DNA of 64,000 nt from NCBI GenBank assembly GCA_964472295.1, contig CAYYJQ010000003.1:21224-85223 (forward strand), given 5' to 3'. Origin of the DNA: JAJRZX01 sp964472295 (lineage in GTDB: Bacteria; Desulfobacterota; GWC2-55-46; JADFVP01). The notes below the pieces were generated by a model. The model had not been told where the DNA came from. It ran no database searches and was given only the letters and a program-made list of their open reading frames with translations. Shown here one piece after another: positions 35,054 through 43,508 of this stretch (its first letter is position 1; the number at the start of each line of letters is the position of its first letter). The translations under genes and the position numbers were made by a program.

Positions 35054-35425
35054 ATGGAAGAAAAATGCAGGTATGGAGAAAAGGAAATAGCAGGGGCGCG
35101 GCTCGAGGCCTGGCCCAACCCCGAGTTAGAGAGGGAGTACAGGGTGGATATAAGTTACCCTGAGTTTACGTGCCTATGCCCGAGGTCAGGGTACCCGGAC
35201 TTTGCCACCATCAGGGTGGAGTATGTTCCAGATAAACTCCTCGTGGAACTTCGCTCCTTCAAACTTTACCTAAACTCGTACCGTAACGCGCATATCTCCC
35301 ACGAGGAGGTTACTAACCGGATATTCACGGACTTGAAGGAACTCCTGAAACCCCGGGGCCTCGAGGTCACGGGAGACTTCAATGTTCGCGGCAACGTTAA
35401 GACTGTCATAAGGGTAAAGTTATAA
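35054..35425 (+). CDS. queF: preQ0 reductase QueF (NADPH-dependent 7-cyano-7-deazaguanine reductase)
   Basis: 123 residues, the short YkvM-type QueF. The catalytic Cys42 and Asp49 (FTCLCPRSGYPDFA) have the same spacing as Cys55/Asp62 of the Bacillus enzyme. Glu65 in VELRSFKLYLNSYRN matches the substrate-binding glutamate motif E-S-K-S/L-x-K. ATG 35054 is used; the open frame extends upstream without support. It makes preQ1 for queuosine. No preQ1 riboswitch pattern was found upstream. Confidence 0.94.
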   Translation: MEEKCRYGEKEIAGARLEAWPNPELEREYRVDISYPEFTCLCPRSGYPDFATIRVEYVPDKLLVELRSFKLYLNSYRNAHISHEEVTNRIFTDLKELLKPRGLEVTGDFNVRGNVKTVIRVKL

Positions 35426-35533
35426 GGCATTAGCGCCTGCCACGCGCCATCCCGGCCACGGCAAAACCACCCGTCCGGGTCCTCATCACAGAAAATCCAA
35501 CATCGAAGCACTCCCGGGTATTGGAAGATACCT

Positions 35534-36505
35534 GTGATAAAACGCGTAAAGACAACGGACCTCACCACGGGCATGTATGTAATCCTTCCGCGCCTCTGGC
35601 TCAGGGAGCTCTTTCCCGAGAACCATTTTCTCATTCGCGGTGAGGACGATATACAGCGCATAGAGTCCCTTGAGATCAGGGTGGTGAGCATTGACACGAG
35701 CAAGGGGCTTGACCTTCCGGCGGGGGACCGTCCCCTTGAACCACCCGGTGAAGCACTGGAGACCGCGAAGAATATTTCAGGGCGCATAAGGGGGCTTGTG
35801 GAGGACCGGAATCTTCCACCACAAAAAAAGGCCCGCCTGGTCTATGGCGAGTCCATGGCCCTCATGAAGAGCCTCTTCGACAGCCCCACGCCAGAGTGTA
35901 TCCGCGCCACGAAAGAGGGCGTCTTCCACGTGGTGGACCTTATCCTCTCTGATGCCGCCGTGACAGCTCAGATGCTCGGCATACTCTCCCACGACTACTA
36001 CACCTATACCCATTCCGTGAACGTGGGCGTGCTATCCGTTAGCCTTGCCAGGGTCCTTTACCGGCAGACCTCGCTGGAGACACTTCACGAGCTTGGCGCC
36101 GGGTTTTTTTTTCATGACCTTGGCAAGGTGCGCGTTCCGGGCAAGATAATAAACAAACCGGGAAGGCTCAATGAGGCCGAGATGGGAGAGATGCGCACCC
36201 ACCCTTACAAGGGATACGAGATACTTGATGAGGCGGGGTTTCTTACGAAGGAGGCTGAACTAATAGTGCTTCAGCACCATGAGCGGAGCGACGGCACGGG
36301 GTATCCGCAAGGGCTCAAGGGCCGCGAGATACACGAGTACGGGCGCATATGCAGTCTGGCCGATGTCTTTGACGCCCTTACTTCAAGGCGTTCATATCAC
36401 AGGGAGAGGAGTCCCTTTGATGCCCTTGAGTTAATGAGAGAGAAGATGCTCGGTCACTTTGAGAGGGAACTCTTTGAGAGGTTTGTCCTGCTCTTTGGCC
36501 CCTAA
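35534..36505 (+). CDS. HD-GYP domain protein with N-terminal DUF3391, candidate c-di-GMP phosphodiesterase
   Basis: 323 residues starting at GTG. Residues 5-55 match DUF3391 (TTGMYVILPRLWL..FLIRGEDDIQRIESLEIRVVSID). The HD-GYP domain has HD at 194-195 in FFHDLGKVRVP, HH at 248-249 (VLQHHER), GTGYPQGL (GYP at 256-258) and a final ICSLADVFDALTSRRSYH. All metal ligands are visible, so phosphodiesterase activity on c-di-GMP is expected. It could oppose c-di-GMP sensing through the PilZ protein at 2.8 kb. Confidence 0.92.
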   Translation: MIKRVKTTDLTTGMYVILPRLWLRELFPENHFLIRGEDDIQRIESLEIRVVSIDTSKGLDLPAGDRPLEPPGEALETAKNISGRIRGLVEDRNLPPQKKARLVYGESMALMKSLFDSPTPECIRATKEGVFHVVDLILSDAAVTAQMLGILSHDYYTYTHSVNVGVLSVSLARVLYRQTSLETLHELGAGFFFHDLGKVRVPGKIINKPGRLNEAEMGEMRTHPYKGYEILDEAGFLTKEAELIVLQHHERSDGTGYPQGLKGREIHEYGRICSLADVFDALTSRRSYHRERSPFDALELMREKMLGHFERELFERFVLLFGP

Positions 36506-36546
36506 TATGAGTACAAAATTGGTTTTTCCCTGCGCCGTTTCTTTCT

Positions 36547-36563
36547 GGTGGGCAGTGCCCACC
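36547..36563. repeat. Family C palindrome
   Basis: GGTGGGC-AGT-GCCCACC followed by CTACA, oriented opposite to the copies near 20-29 kb (preceding T-rich run instead of following A-rich run). Confidence 0.8.
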
Positions 36564-36623
36564 CTACAAATTCTGGAATATACCGCTTTGCGCTTGATAG
36601 ACAAGACGGTATCTACAAGTTTT

Positions 36624-36745
36624 ATTGGTTTTCTTTGACGTAGTGTGTCTGAGTCAGATGCCGACTCTCGGCGTGAGGGCATATCAAAACACGGTTTCAT
36701 CCCACGCCATCAAAAAACTTTCTTTTTTCCAAAAGAAAGTGGAAG
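36624..36745 (+). repeat. Family B long-form repeat
   Basis: ATTGGTTTTCTTTGACGTAGT box, about 70 bases of spacer, ATCAAAAAACTTTCTTTT-TTCC-AAAAGAAAGT. Confidence 0.85.
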
Positions 36746-36746
36746 G

Positions 36747-36864
36747 TTTTCTTTGTCGCGCTTTCTTACTGGTAAAGTGTGTCTATCATGCACCATGCCT
36801 CAAAAATCCAGAGGGACATCGCCCCCCAATCAAAGACCTTTCTTTTTTCCAAAAGAAAGGTCTT
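36747..36864 (+). repeat. Family B long-form repeat
   Basis: TTTTCTTTGTCGCG box, then CTTACTGGTAAAGTGTGTC, ATCCAGAGGGACATCG, CCCAATCAAAGACC and the hairpin AAGACCTTTCTTTT/AAAAGAAAGGTCTT. The outer stem has changed to AAGACC/GGTCTT. The spacer blocks AGAGGGACATCG and TCATGC recur in the 40.6, 50.6 and 54.0 kb copies. Confidence 0.88.
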
Positions 36865-36943
36865 CAACATGCGGGCAAAGCCCGCTTCTTTTCTTATCCC
36901 TTTTTACGTTGGCCCCTGCCCGCCAGCCCCCTAAACTTCTCTT

Positions 36944-36984
36944 GGGAACCTCTGAATAATTCGTCCCTGAATTATTCAGAGACG
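36944..36984 (+). repeat. Family A repeat, 5' end broken by the assembly gap
   Basis: It carries GGGAACC and hairpin I, then the Ns. It is identical to the start of the next copy, so it is probably the same copy duplicated by scaffolding. Confidence 0.7.
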
Positions 36985-37084
36985 NNNNNNNNNNNNNNNN
37001 NNNNNNNNNNNNNNNNNNNNNNNNNNNNNNNNNNNNNNNNNNNNNNNNNNNNNNNNNNNNNNNNNNNNNNNNNNNNNNNNNNNN
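36985..37084. other. Assembly gap of 100 Ns with 55-bp identical flanks
   Basis: Bases 36930-36984 and 37085-37139 are identical. The two contigs therefore overlap, and the 100 Ns are most likely a placeholder. Confidence 0.95.
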
Positions 37085-37098
37085 CCTAAACTTCTCTT

Positions 37099-37252
37099 GG
37101 GAACCTCTGAATAATTCGTCCCTGAATTATTCAGAGACGAAAAAGAAAAAACGTGGTTTTTCTTTTTCTCACATTTTCAACAACTTGAAGTTGTCGAAAA
37201 TGGAGACGCATCCATGCGCCGCTGGAAAGTCTGAATTAATCAGACTTGCCCT
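37099..37252 (+). repeat. Family A repeat, full copy
   Basis: Five hairpins in order. Hairpin III is ACAACTT/AGTTGT, intermediate between other copies; hairpin IV is reduced to CGCA-TCCA-TGCG. Confidence 0.9.
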
Positions 37253-37279
37253 TGTTCTTTTTTTCCCTATCCGTCTTTC

Positions 37280-38137
37280 CTACTTGCTCTTCTTCAGGTA
37301 TCTGAAGAACTCGCTCTTTGGCGTGATTATGAGGGTATCTCCCTCTCCAAGTGTCTTTTTATAGGCCTCCATTGTCTTCAGGAAATAGAAGAAGGCAGGG
37401 TCTTGTTTGTAGGCCTGGGCGTAGAGTTTCGTTGCAACGGCATCTCCCTCGCCGCGGAAGACCTGGGCCTTGCGCTGTGCCTCGGAGAGTATCACGGTGC
37501 GTTCCTTATCGGCTATGGCGCGTATGGCGAGTGCGCGTTCCTCTCCCTCGGAGCGGTATCTCTTGGCCTCGCGCTGGCGCTCGGCCCTCATGCGCTCGAA
37601 TACGGCCCGTTCGTTCTCTGGCGGAAGGTCGGCGCGTTTTATGCGCACGTCGCGCACCTCGATACCAAAGGCCAGGGAGGCCTTGTTGGTCTTCTCGGTA
37701 ACTACCTTCATGAGCGAAGAGCGTGTTTTTGAGACTATATCCACAAGGTTGTGTTTTCCAAGTTCCTCGCGGAGGTTTGAAAATATTATGTCGTCAAGGC
37801 GCGACTGGGCTCCTGTCTCGTTGCGCACGCTCTTGTAGTACCTGAGGGGGTCTATAATGCGCCACTTGGCGTAGTTGTCCACAACAAGGTTCTTCTTGTC
37901 ACGCGTGATAATGGCCGACGGCGTTGCGTCGTAGATAAGAAGCCGTTTATCAAAGTAGACGACCTTCTGCGTAAATGGGGTCTTCATGTAGAGGCCGGGC
38001 TCGGTTATGGCACGCACGGGTTTACCGAGCTGAATGATTATGGCGGACTCTGTCTGGTCGACCTTGTAAAAGGCCTGCGTGCCGAGGATGACGACGCCTA
38101 CTACGATGAGCGCTATGAGATTCAGGCCCTTTTTCAT
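37280..38137 (-). CDS. hflC: FtsH protease modulator HflC
   Basis: 285 residues: an N-terminal membrane anchor (LIALIVVGVVILGTQAFYKV), then an SPFH/band-7 domain (TESAIIIQLGKPVRAI..GLYMKTPFTQKVVYFDKRLLIYD) and a long helical coil rich in Glu/Arg (AERQREAKRYRSEGEERALAIRAIADKERTVILSEAQRKAQ). Together with HflK it forms a large ring around FtsH and controls its access to membrane proteins. The ATG overlaps the hflK stop by four bases. Confidence 0.94.
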   Translation of the reverse strand: MKKGLNLIALIVVGVVILGTQAFYKVDQTESAIIIQLGKPVRAITEPGLYMKTPFTQKVVYFDKRLLIYDATPSAIITRDKKNLVVDNYAKWRIIDPLRYYKSVRNETGAQSRLDDIIFSNLREELGKHNLVDIVSKTRSSLMKVVTEKTNKASLAFGIEVRDVRIKRADLPPENERAVFERMRAERQREAKRYRSEGEERALAIRAIADKERTVILSEAQRKAQVFRGEGDAVATKLYAQAYKQDPAFFYFLKTMEAYKKTLGEGDTLIITPKSEFFRYLKKSK

Positions 38138-39249
38138 CTCTTCCTGCCTCCCCTCTTCTCACCACCGCTTCTCCCGAGCGGGAGGTATGGGAGGAGGTTC
38201 TTCTGGAGTTCCTCGTCCACTATGAACTTGTCCATGTCTCCAAGTATCTCTTCCATGGTGTCTATATAGATGCGTTTTTGCGTAATGTCTCGGGCCTTGC
38301 GGTACTCTTTCAGGACCTGGAGAAAGTGGCTCACATCGCCTTTCGCCTTGTTTATATTGGCCTCCCTGTAGGCCATTGCCGCGTTTATTATCTTCTCGGC
38401 ATTGCCCTTGGCCTTGGGGATGATGTCATTACGGTAGCCCTCGGCCTGCTCCACGGCCTTTTCGCGATCTTCGCGGGCGCTGGCCACGTCCTTGAAGGCG
38501 GCCACCACCTGACGGGGCGGCAGGACGTCCTGGAGCTGAACAGCGACGATGCTTATGCCTGTATCGTATTTATCGAGGATACCCTGAAGGAGCCTTCGCG
38601 TCTCCTGCTGGACCTCGAGCCTGCCCTGTGTGAGGATGTCTCCTATCTTCGTCTTGCCAACGACCTCGCGCATGGCGGCCTCTGCGGCGTCGCGTATTGT
38701 CTTTCTCTGACCCCGCACATTGAAGAGAAAGGCCACGGGGTCCTTTATCTTGAACTGCACGATGAACTCCACGGCCACGATGTTCTCGTCGCCAGTGAGC
38801 ATGAGGGCCTCCTGGTCAATGGAGGTGTACCTTGCCGGTGGGCCGGGGTCAACGGTCTTGAAGCCCACCTCTATCCTGTGGACCTTGGTGACCTGTGGCT
38901 TAAGGACGTTCTCAATGGCAGGTATCTTGAAGTGCGGGCCCGGCGAGGTGGTGCGCACCACCTTGCCGAACCTCCTTATAACGCCTATCTCCTCGGGGGC
39001 AACGGTGTAAAAGGAGTTAAGGGCTATAAAGACAATGGCGATTATGATTATGACAATGCCAAGGGCAGGGACCCTCTTCTTGAAGTCCTTGAAGAAGTCC
39101 CCTGATTTTCTCAGCATTGCCTCGAGGTCCGGCGGCCTCTGGCCGCGCCTTCTGCCGCCGCCTCTTCCGCCGCCGCCACCCCCGCCGTTGTTATTACCTA
39201 TCCACGGGCCTCTCGGTCCGTTCTCGTCTCTCCTATCGTTGTCTTCCAT
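38134..39249 (-). CDS. hflK: FtsH protease modulator HflK
   Basis: 371 residues. The cytoplasmic N-terminus is Gly/Arg-rich (a run of glycines near residues 20-30, then RRRGQRPPDLE), as in other HflK proteins. One membrane segment (LGIVIIIIAIVFIALNSFY) and the SPFH domain follow (EEIGVIRRFGKVVRTTSPGPHFKIP). Order hflK-hflC with overlapping frames is the common arrangement. Confidence 0.94.
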   Translation of the reverse strand: MEDNDRRDENGPRGPWIGNNNGGGGGGGRGGGRRRGQRPPDLEAMLRKSGDFFKDFKKRVPALGIVIIIIAIVFIALNSFYTVAPEEIGVIRRFGKVVRTTSPGPHFKIPAIENVLKPQVTKVHRIEVGFKTVDPGPPARYTSIDQEALMLTGDENIVAVEFIVQFKIKDPVAFLFNVRGQRKTIRDAAEAAMREVVGKTKIGDILTQGRLEVQQETRRLLQGILDKYDTGISIVAVQLQDVLPPRQVVAAFKDVASAREDREKAVEQAEGYRNDIIPKAKGNAEKIINAAMAYREANINKAKGDVSHFLQVLKEYRKARDITQKRIYIDTMEEILGDMDKFIVDEELQKNLLPYLPLGRSGGEKRGGRKR

Positions 39250-39372
39250 ATCTATACGCTACACGCTTTACCACATTAAGTCAAAGCGTAAAAAAAGCCC
39301 TCTCTTTTCACGGCCTGCCGCTCCAACATTATTGAAGGTGCGCCCTTGACACCGGAGATGGATTACAGGGGT

Positions 39373-40476
39373 TCAGGCACTGGCCCCTGCCACCGCGTCC
39401 CCGAGTTCTCTTATAAGAAGACCGTTACTCTCGCGGTCCTTAACTGCCACGCGGAAAAAACTGGGACCAAGGCCGCGTATATTTGAGAGGTCACGTATGA
39501 GGAGCCCCTTCTTAAGAAGGAGTTCCCTGAGGCGGGGGGCGTTCAGGCCAGGAACAATAAGGCGCGAGGTAAAGTAGTTAGCCCCCGAGGGATATGTCTT
39601 AAGGCCTTTAATGCCACCGAGGGCCTCTCTCATGAGAGGCCCTTCCATGCAAAGCCAGGCCCGGGCACGCCCCATGTATTGGCGGTCAGAAAGCGAGGCA
39701 ATGCCCGCCGCCACGGCCAGCGCGTTTACAGACCAGGGCGGCATATGGGGGCGCAGACGCTCAATTATATCCCTCCCTCCCACCACATAGCCAAGACGGA
39801 GCGCGGCCAGGGCAAAGAACTTTGTCATTGAGCGAAGGACGATTATGTGGCCCTCCTCCACGGCCTCTTTTGTGATGGAGAGAGACTCGTTAAAGTCAAT
39901 AAAGGCCTCGTCCACGACAAACCAGGCGCCAATCTCCCGGCAGAGGTCTGATATACGCAACATAACGTCTTTTTCCACGAGCCTCCCAATGGGATTTACA
40001 GGGTTGGCCATGTAGAGGACCTGTGGACGCCTCTCTTTGACGGCCTTCTCGAGGACCCTGTAGTCAAGGGCAAAGCCCTCTTCTTCCCGGAGAAAAAAAG
40101 GCACGACCCCGGCGCCGGAGAGGGCCAGCGCAGGGGCGTACTCACTGAAGGCGGGCTCTATTATCATGGCAAGACCACCACGCGCCATGATGACCCGTGG
40201 AAGAAGGTATATGAACTCCGTGGAGCCATTACCTGCAAGGACGCACTCTTGCCCAACACCAATATAGGCGGAAAGGGCCCGGATTAAGCCCCGTGGGCAT
40301 GGGGCGGGATAGGCCGCCGAGAGCCGCGGGTCGCGAAGCAGCGCCGCTACGGCCTGGCGCGCTCCCGGCGCGAGCCCCTCGGGGTTAATGCTTGAACTGA
40401 AATCAATTATGGAGGCCGCGTCCATGCCCCCCTCGAGGGAGGCGCCAAGTATGTCTCCGCCGTGCTCTCTAAACAT
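39373..40476 (-). CDS. cobD: CobD-type L-threonine-phosphate decarboxylase (class I/II aminotransferase fold)
   Basis: 367 residues from ATG 40476; the longer frame reads through repeats. The N-terminus EHGGDILGASLEGG..IIDFSSSINPEG is diagnostic of CobD (HGGxxxxA, DFSxxINP). PLP contacts include AGNGSTEFIYLLPR, MANPVNPIGRL, VVDEAFIDFNE and the Schiff-base lysine in LRSMTKFFALAALRLGY. It yields (R)-1-amino-2-propanol phosphate, the substrate CbiB joins to cobyric acid. Histidinol-phosphate aminotransferase is the main alternative, but the N-terminus favours CobD. Confidence 0.85.
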   Translation of the reverse strand: MFREHGGDILGASLEGGMDAASIIDFSSSINPEGLAPGARQAVAALLRDPRLSAAYPAPCPRGLIRALSAYIGVGQECVLAGNGSTEFIYLLPRVIMARGGLAMIIEPAFSEYAPALALSGAGVVPFFLREEEGFALDYRVLEKAVKERRPQVLYMANPVNPIGRLVEKDVMLRISDLCREIGAWFVVDEAFIDFNESLSITKEAVEEGHIIVLRSMTKFFALAALRLGYVVGGRDIIERLRPHMPPWSVNALAVAAGIASLSDRQYMGRARAWLCMEGPLMREALGGIKGLKTYPSGANYFTSRLIVPGLNAPRLRELLLKKGLLIRDLSNIRGLGPSFFRVAVKDRESNGLLIRELGDAVAGASA

Positions 40477-40578
40477 TACCTGAAAGTATAGTAAAGCAGT
40501 CATGCTGTCAAGACGGTATTTGCGCCCGGGAAAATGAAAAGAAGAGAGAGAAAGGAGAGGAAGAGGGGAAGAGACCTT

Positions 40579-40697
40579 ACTTTCTTTTTGAAAAAAGAAA
40601 GTTTTTTGATTGGGCGGTGATGTCCCTCTAAATTTTTGAAGCGTGACGCATGATAGGCAGACTTTACCCGCAGGAAACTGCGTCAAGGAAAACCAAT
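40579..40697 (-). repeat. Family B long-form repeat, minus orientation
   Basis: Hairpin ACTTTCTTTTT/AAAGAAAGT, then TTTTTTGATTGGGCGGTGATG, TCCCTCT, GCATGATAGGC, and finally GTCAAGGAAAACCAAT. The block order is the exact reverse of the plus-oriented copies at 36.7 and 50.6 kb. Confidence 0.85.
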
Positions 40698-40698
40698 A

Positions 40699-40719
40699 CC
40701 AGCGGCCCATGGCCGCTGG
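40699..40719. repeat. Palindrome CCAGCGGCC-CAT-GGCCGCTGG attached to family B
   Basis: A perfect 9-bp stem one base after the CCAAT end of the B repeat, followed by AAAGAAC. The same arrangement occurs at 54100-54120. Confidence 0.85.
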
Positions 40720-40916
40720 AAAGAACTTGATGGTTGAGGAGAGCGCAAGACCGGTGTTGTTATCAGGCAATAAAAAAACCTGTAAAGGACGCCACCTGAG
40801 GCCTTTTTTAAGGTATAATAAGTTCAGAAAGACCTTCTCCCCCTTCACTCAGGTTGTAAGCGCCCTCGCTGTCTCAGCATTACCCTGTGGCGCGCGAGGC
40901 ACAGAGTCCAGGTAAT

Positions 40917-43085
40917 ATGAAGATACTCCCCTACAGGTCTCCAGTGCAGATGGTCATCATCATGACCATCGTCATCTACGCCATCGAGTTTCTCGTGATG
41001 ATGCTCCTGAAGCATCTGAACACTGGCTCGCCCATTATGGAGGCCTTCATTGACTCCACCCTCCTTATCGTCTTTCTCGTCCCCTTTCTCTATCTCTTTC
41101 TCTTCCGCCCCCTTCTCATTCACATACGCGGCAGGCAGGAAGTGGAACGCGACCTCATAAGAGAGCGCGACAGGGTTCAGAGATACCTTGATGTGGCCGG
41201 CGTCATGCTCGTGGTCCTTAACCGTGACGGCACTGTGCGCCTGATAAACAGGCGCGGCTGCGAGATACTCGGCGAGGCAGAAGAGGATGTGCTCGGCACA
41301 AACTGGTTCGAGCGATACATACCCGAGAGATACATTGAGGAGGCCCTCAGGGCCTTTGGCGAGGTCTTTGTCTCAGGCCAATCATTCAAAGACCACTACG
41401 AGGGTGTTGTGCGCACGTCCCATGGCGAGGAGAGGTTCATGCTCTGGCATCACAGCGCGCTCAAGGAAAACAACATCGTGGTGGGCGACCTTGTCTCTGG
41501 CGAGGATATTACCGAGCGGAAGAGGATAGAGAACTTCCTCAAGGAGAGCGAGTCCAGGTTCCGCCTCATACACAATACGGCCTTTGACGCCATTGTCATA
41601 GCCGACAGCCTCGGGCGGGTCTCTGAGTGCAACCCCGCGGCCGAGAATATTTTCGGCTATGACCACGGCGAGATGAACGGCGTGCCCCTCCTAGACCTCA
41701 TGCCCGAAAAATACCGCATGGCCCATACCGAGGGGTTCAAGAGGTTTCTTGAGACAGGCGTATCGCGCATACACGGCAAGATACTCGAACTCGAGGGCCG
41801 GAAAAAGAACGGCGAGGTCTTTCCCGTTGAGTTCACGGTCAACAGTTTCAGGCTCAGCGACAGGGTATTCCTATCGAGTACCATCCGCGACATAACGGAG
41901 CGCAAGAAGGCAGAGGAAGAAAAGGAGACTATCCGGCTCCAACTCCACCAGGCCCAGAAGATGGACGCCATAGGGAGGCTTGCCGGGGGTATTGCCCATG
42001 ACTTTAACAACATACTGACCACCATACGCGGCAACGCGGAACTGACCATGGAGCTTGTGGGAAAGTTCGAGGACGCGCAGGCCAACCTACGCGAAATCAT
42101 CCTCTCAGTGGCCCATGCGGCCAAACTTACACGCCAGCTCCTCATATTCAGCCGGGGCCATAGTTATGAACTCAAGCCCATGAATCTCAACACCACGATC
42201 GAGGGCCTTCTCAAGATGCTCGAGAGGCTCCTTGGCGAGGATATTGTGATAGAGACCTCCCTTGCGGAGGAGCTCTGGACCGTGCGCGCCGACGAGGGAA
42301 GCCTTGAGCAGGTCCTCCTGAACCTCTCGGTAAACGCCCGCGACGCCATGCCCGAGGGCGGCAGGCTCACTATTACAACGGAGAACGTCGCTCCCGGAAG
42401 GGCGGTGCGTCCAGGGTCGGCACACGAAGGCCAGCCGGGCTCTGTCTGCCTTACTGTGAGAGACACTGGCGTTGGCATTAATAAAGATGTGATACAGAGG
42501 ATCTTCGAGCCCTTTTTCAGCACCAAGGAAAAGAGCAAGGGCACCGGGCTGGGCCTCTCCGTGGTCTATGGGATAGTAAAGCAGCACGGCGGCTGGATTG
42601 ACGTTGCCAGCGCGCCTGGAAAGGGCAGCGTATTCCGCGTCTTCATACCCGCTGTCTCCGAGGAGCCGGAAAACATTGGAGAGGTTGAGGCGGTAATAGA
42701 CGGGGGCCCTGTTGGCAAGGGCAGGAGGGTGCTAATCGTGGAGGACGACGCGAGGGTGAGGTCTGTTGCCGGTGACGCACTGAGGGAGCACGGTTACAGC
42801 GTATTCGAGGCAGGAAGTTTCACCTCGGCCATGGAAATTTTCAGTGGCGAGGCAGAGGGTTTTGACCTCATCTTCAGCGATGTGGTCCTGCCCGACGGTA
42901 ACGGCGTGGACCTTGTGGAGACCATGATTGGTGAAAAATCCGGTCAAAGCGTCCTTCTTACGAGCGGATATGTGGACGATAAGTCCAACTGGGAGGTAAT
43001 CAGCGAGAGGGGATACAGATTTCTTCAAAAGCCCTATTCACTCGCTGACCTCCTTGAGGCAGTGGCTGTGGCCATTGAGAAGTAA
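40917..43085 (+). CDS. Hybrid sensor histidine kinase with two PAS domains and a receiver
   Basis: 722 residues from ATG 40917. Two membrane segments lie at the N-terminus (about 12-32 and 45-66) with a very short periplasmic loop. Two PAS domains follow (about 90-200 and 215-330, each ending in the DITERK signature). The HisKA box has the phospho-acceptor His361 in GGIAHDFNNIL. The ATPase domain has NLSVNARDAMPEGG, DTGVGI and KGTGLGLSVVYGIV. A C-terminal receiver carries Asp655 in LIFSDVVLPDGNG and Lys in FLQKPYS. The short outside loop suggests sensing in the membrane or cytosol. No cognate regulator is adjacent. Confidence 0.93.
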   Translation: MKILPYRSPVQMVIIMTIVIYAIEFLVMMLLKHLNTGSPIMEAFIDSTLLIVFLVPFLYLFLFRPLLIHIRGRQEVERDLIRERDRVQRYLDVAGVMLVVLNRDGTVRLINRRGCEILGEAEEDVLGTNWFERYIPERYIEEALRAFGEVFVSGQSFKDHYEGVVRTSHGEERFMLWHHSALKENNIVVGDLVSGEDITERKRIENFLKESESRFRLIHNTAFDAIVIADSLGRVSECNPAAENIFGYDHGEMNGVPLLDLMPEKYRMAHTEGFKRFLETGVSRIHGKILELEGRKKNGEVFPVEFTVNSFRLSDRVFLSSTIRDITERKKAEEEKETIRLQLHQAQKMDAIGRLAGGIAHDFNNILTTIRGNAELTMELVGKFEDAQANLREIILSVAHAAKLTRQLLIFSRGHSYELKPMNLNTTIEGLLKMLERLLGEDIVIETSLAEELWTVRADEGSLEQVLLNLSVNARDAMPEGGRLTITTENVAPGRAVRPGSAHEGQPGSVCLTVRDTGVGINKDVIQRIFEPFFSTKEKSKGTGLGLSVVYGIVKQHGGWIDVASAPGKGSVFRVFIPAVSEEPENIGEVEAVIDGGPVGKGRRVLIVEDDARVRSVAGDALREHGYSVFEAGSFTSAMEIFSGEAEGFDLIFSDVVLPDGNGVDLVETMIGEKSGQSVLLTSGYVDDKSNWEVISERGYRFLQKPYSLADLLEAVAVAIEK

Positions 43086-43094
43086 GTGATTATT

Positions 43095-43250
43095 GGTTTT
43101 CTTTGAGGGGGTATGGCGCCTCCGTTACCATTGGTTTTCTTTGACATAGTTAATTCCCTGGTGCGATGACCTATTATATTTTTTTCTGTCTCATGGGCGA
43201 AAGTGTATCGCCCGCCCATTAAAAGACTTTCTTTTTTCCAAGGAAAGTCT
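43095..43250 (+). repeat. Family B repeats (box duplicated) merging into family A
   Basis: Two ATTGGTTTTCTTTG boxes (near 43092 and 43130), a spacer, then AAGACTTTCTTTT-TTCCAA-GGAAAGTCT. The right arm of this hairpin is shared with the end of the minus-oriented family A copy that follows. Confidence 0.7.
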
Positions 43251-43394
43251 GATTAATTCAGACTTTCCTGCAACACATGGATGTGTTGCCATTTTCTATA
43301 ACTGTAAGTTATTGAAAATGTGAGAAAAAGAAAAACCGCGTTTTTTCTTTGACCTCTCTCCTTAATTCAGGGACGAATTATTCAGAGGTTCCTT
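43241..43394 (-). repeat. Family A repeat, full copy, minus orientation
   Basis: Read on the minus strand it has all five hairpins. Hairpin I is mixed: its left arm is CTCTGAATAATTC but its right arm is GAATTAAGGAGAG, belonging to the two different subtypes. It lies downstream of radC, facing the copy at 44271. Confidence 0.9.
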
Positions 43395-43424
43395 AAAAGA
43401 AAGCGGGAAAATCTGTCTTCTTTT

Positions 43425-43439
43425 GCGGGCAGAGCCCGC
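43425..43439. repeat. Short palindrome GCGGGC-AGA-GCCCGC
   Basis: Same motif as at 36871-36885, again following a family B or A right end (AAAAGAAAGCGGGAAAAT). Confidence 0.6.
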
Positions 43440-43508
43440 CTTCCCTCCCCCTCTCTTATATTATCTTCTCTTCCCGTCCTTTTTTCCTCCCCACCTCTTC
43501 CCGTCTTC

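Larger units (their letters stand above)
36506..37279. other. 774-base intergenic region of repeats and an assembly gap
   Basis: From left to right: a family C palindrome, two long-form family B repeats back to back, a small GCGGGC-AAA-GCCCGC palindrome (36871-36885), a family A copy broken by 100 Ns, and a full family A copy. No gene is visible. Confidence 0.8.
40477..40916. other. Intergenic region between divergent cobD and the hybrid kinase
   Basis: 440 bases containing a minus-oriented long-form family B repeat and a CCAGCGGCC palindrome, then AT-rich sequence with a TATAAT near 40824 that may be the -10 for the kinase gene. No gene is seen. Confidence 0.65.

Noticed and set aside
36624..36864. 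CRISPR array
   Set aside because: Repeats are palindromic, of unequal spacing and scattered through the window, with no regular spacers or cas genes.
39250..39372. A gene between hflK and cobD
   Set aside because: Only about 120 bases with no ribosome site; the open frames are shadows of the flanking genes.
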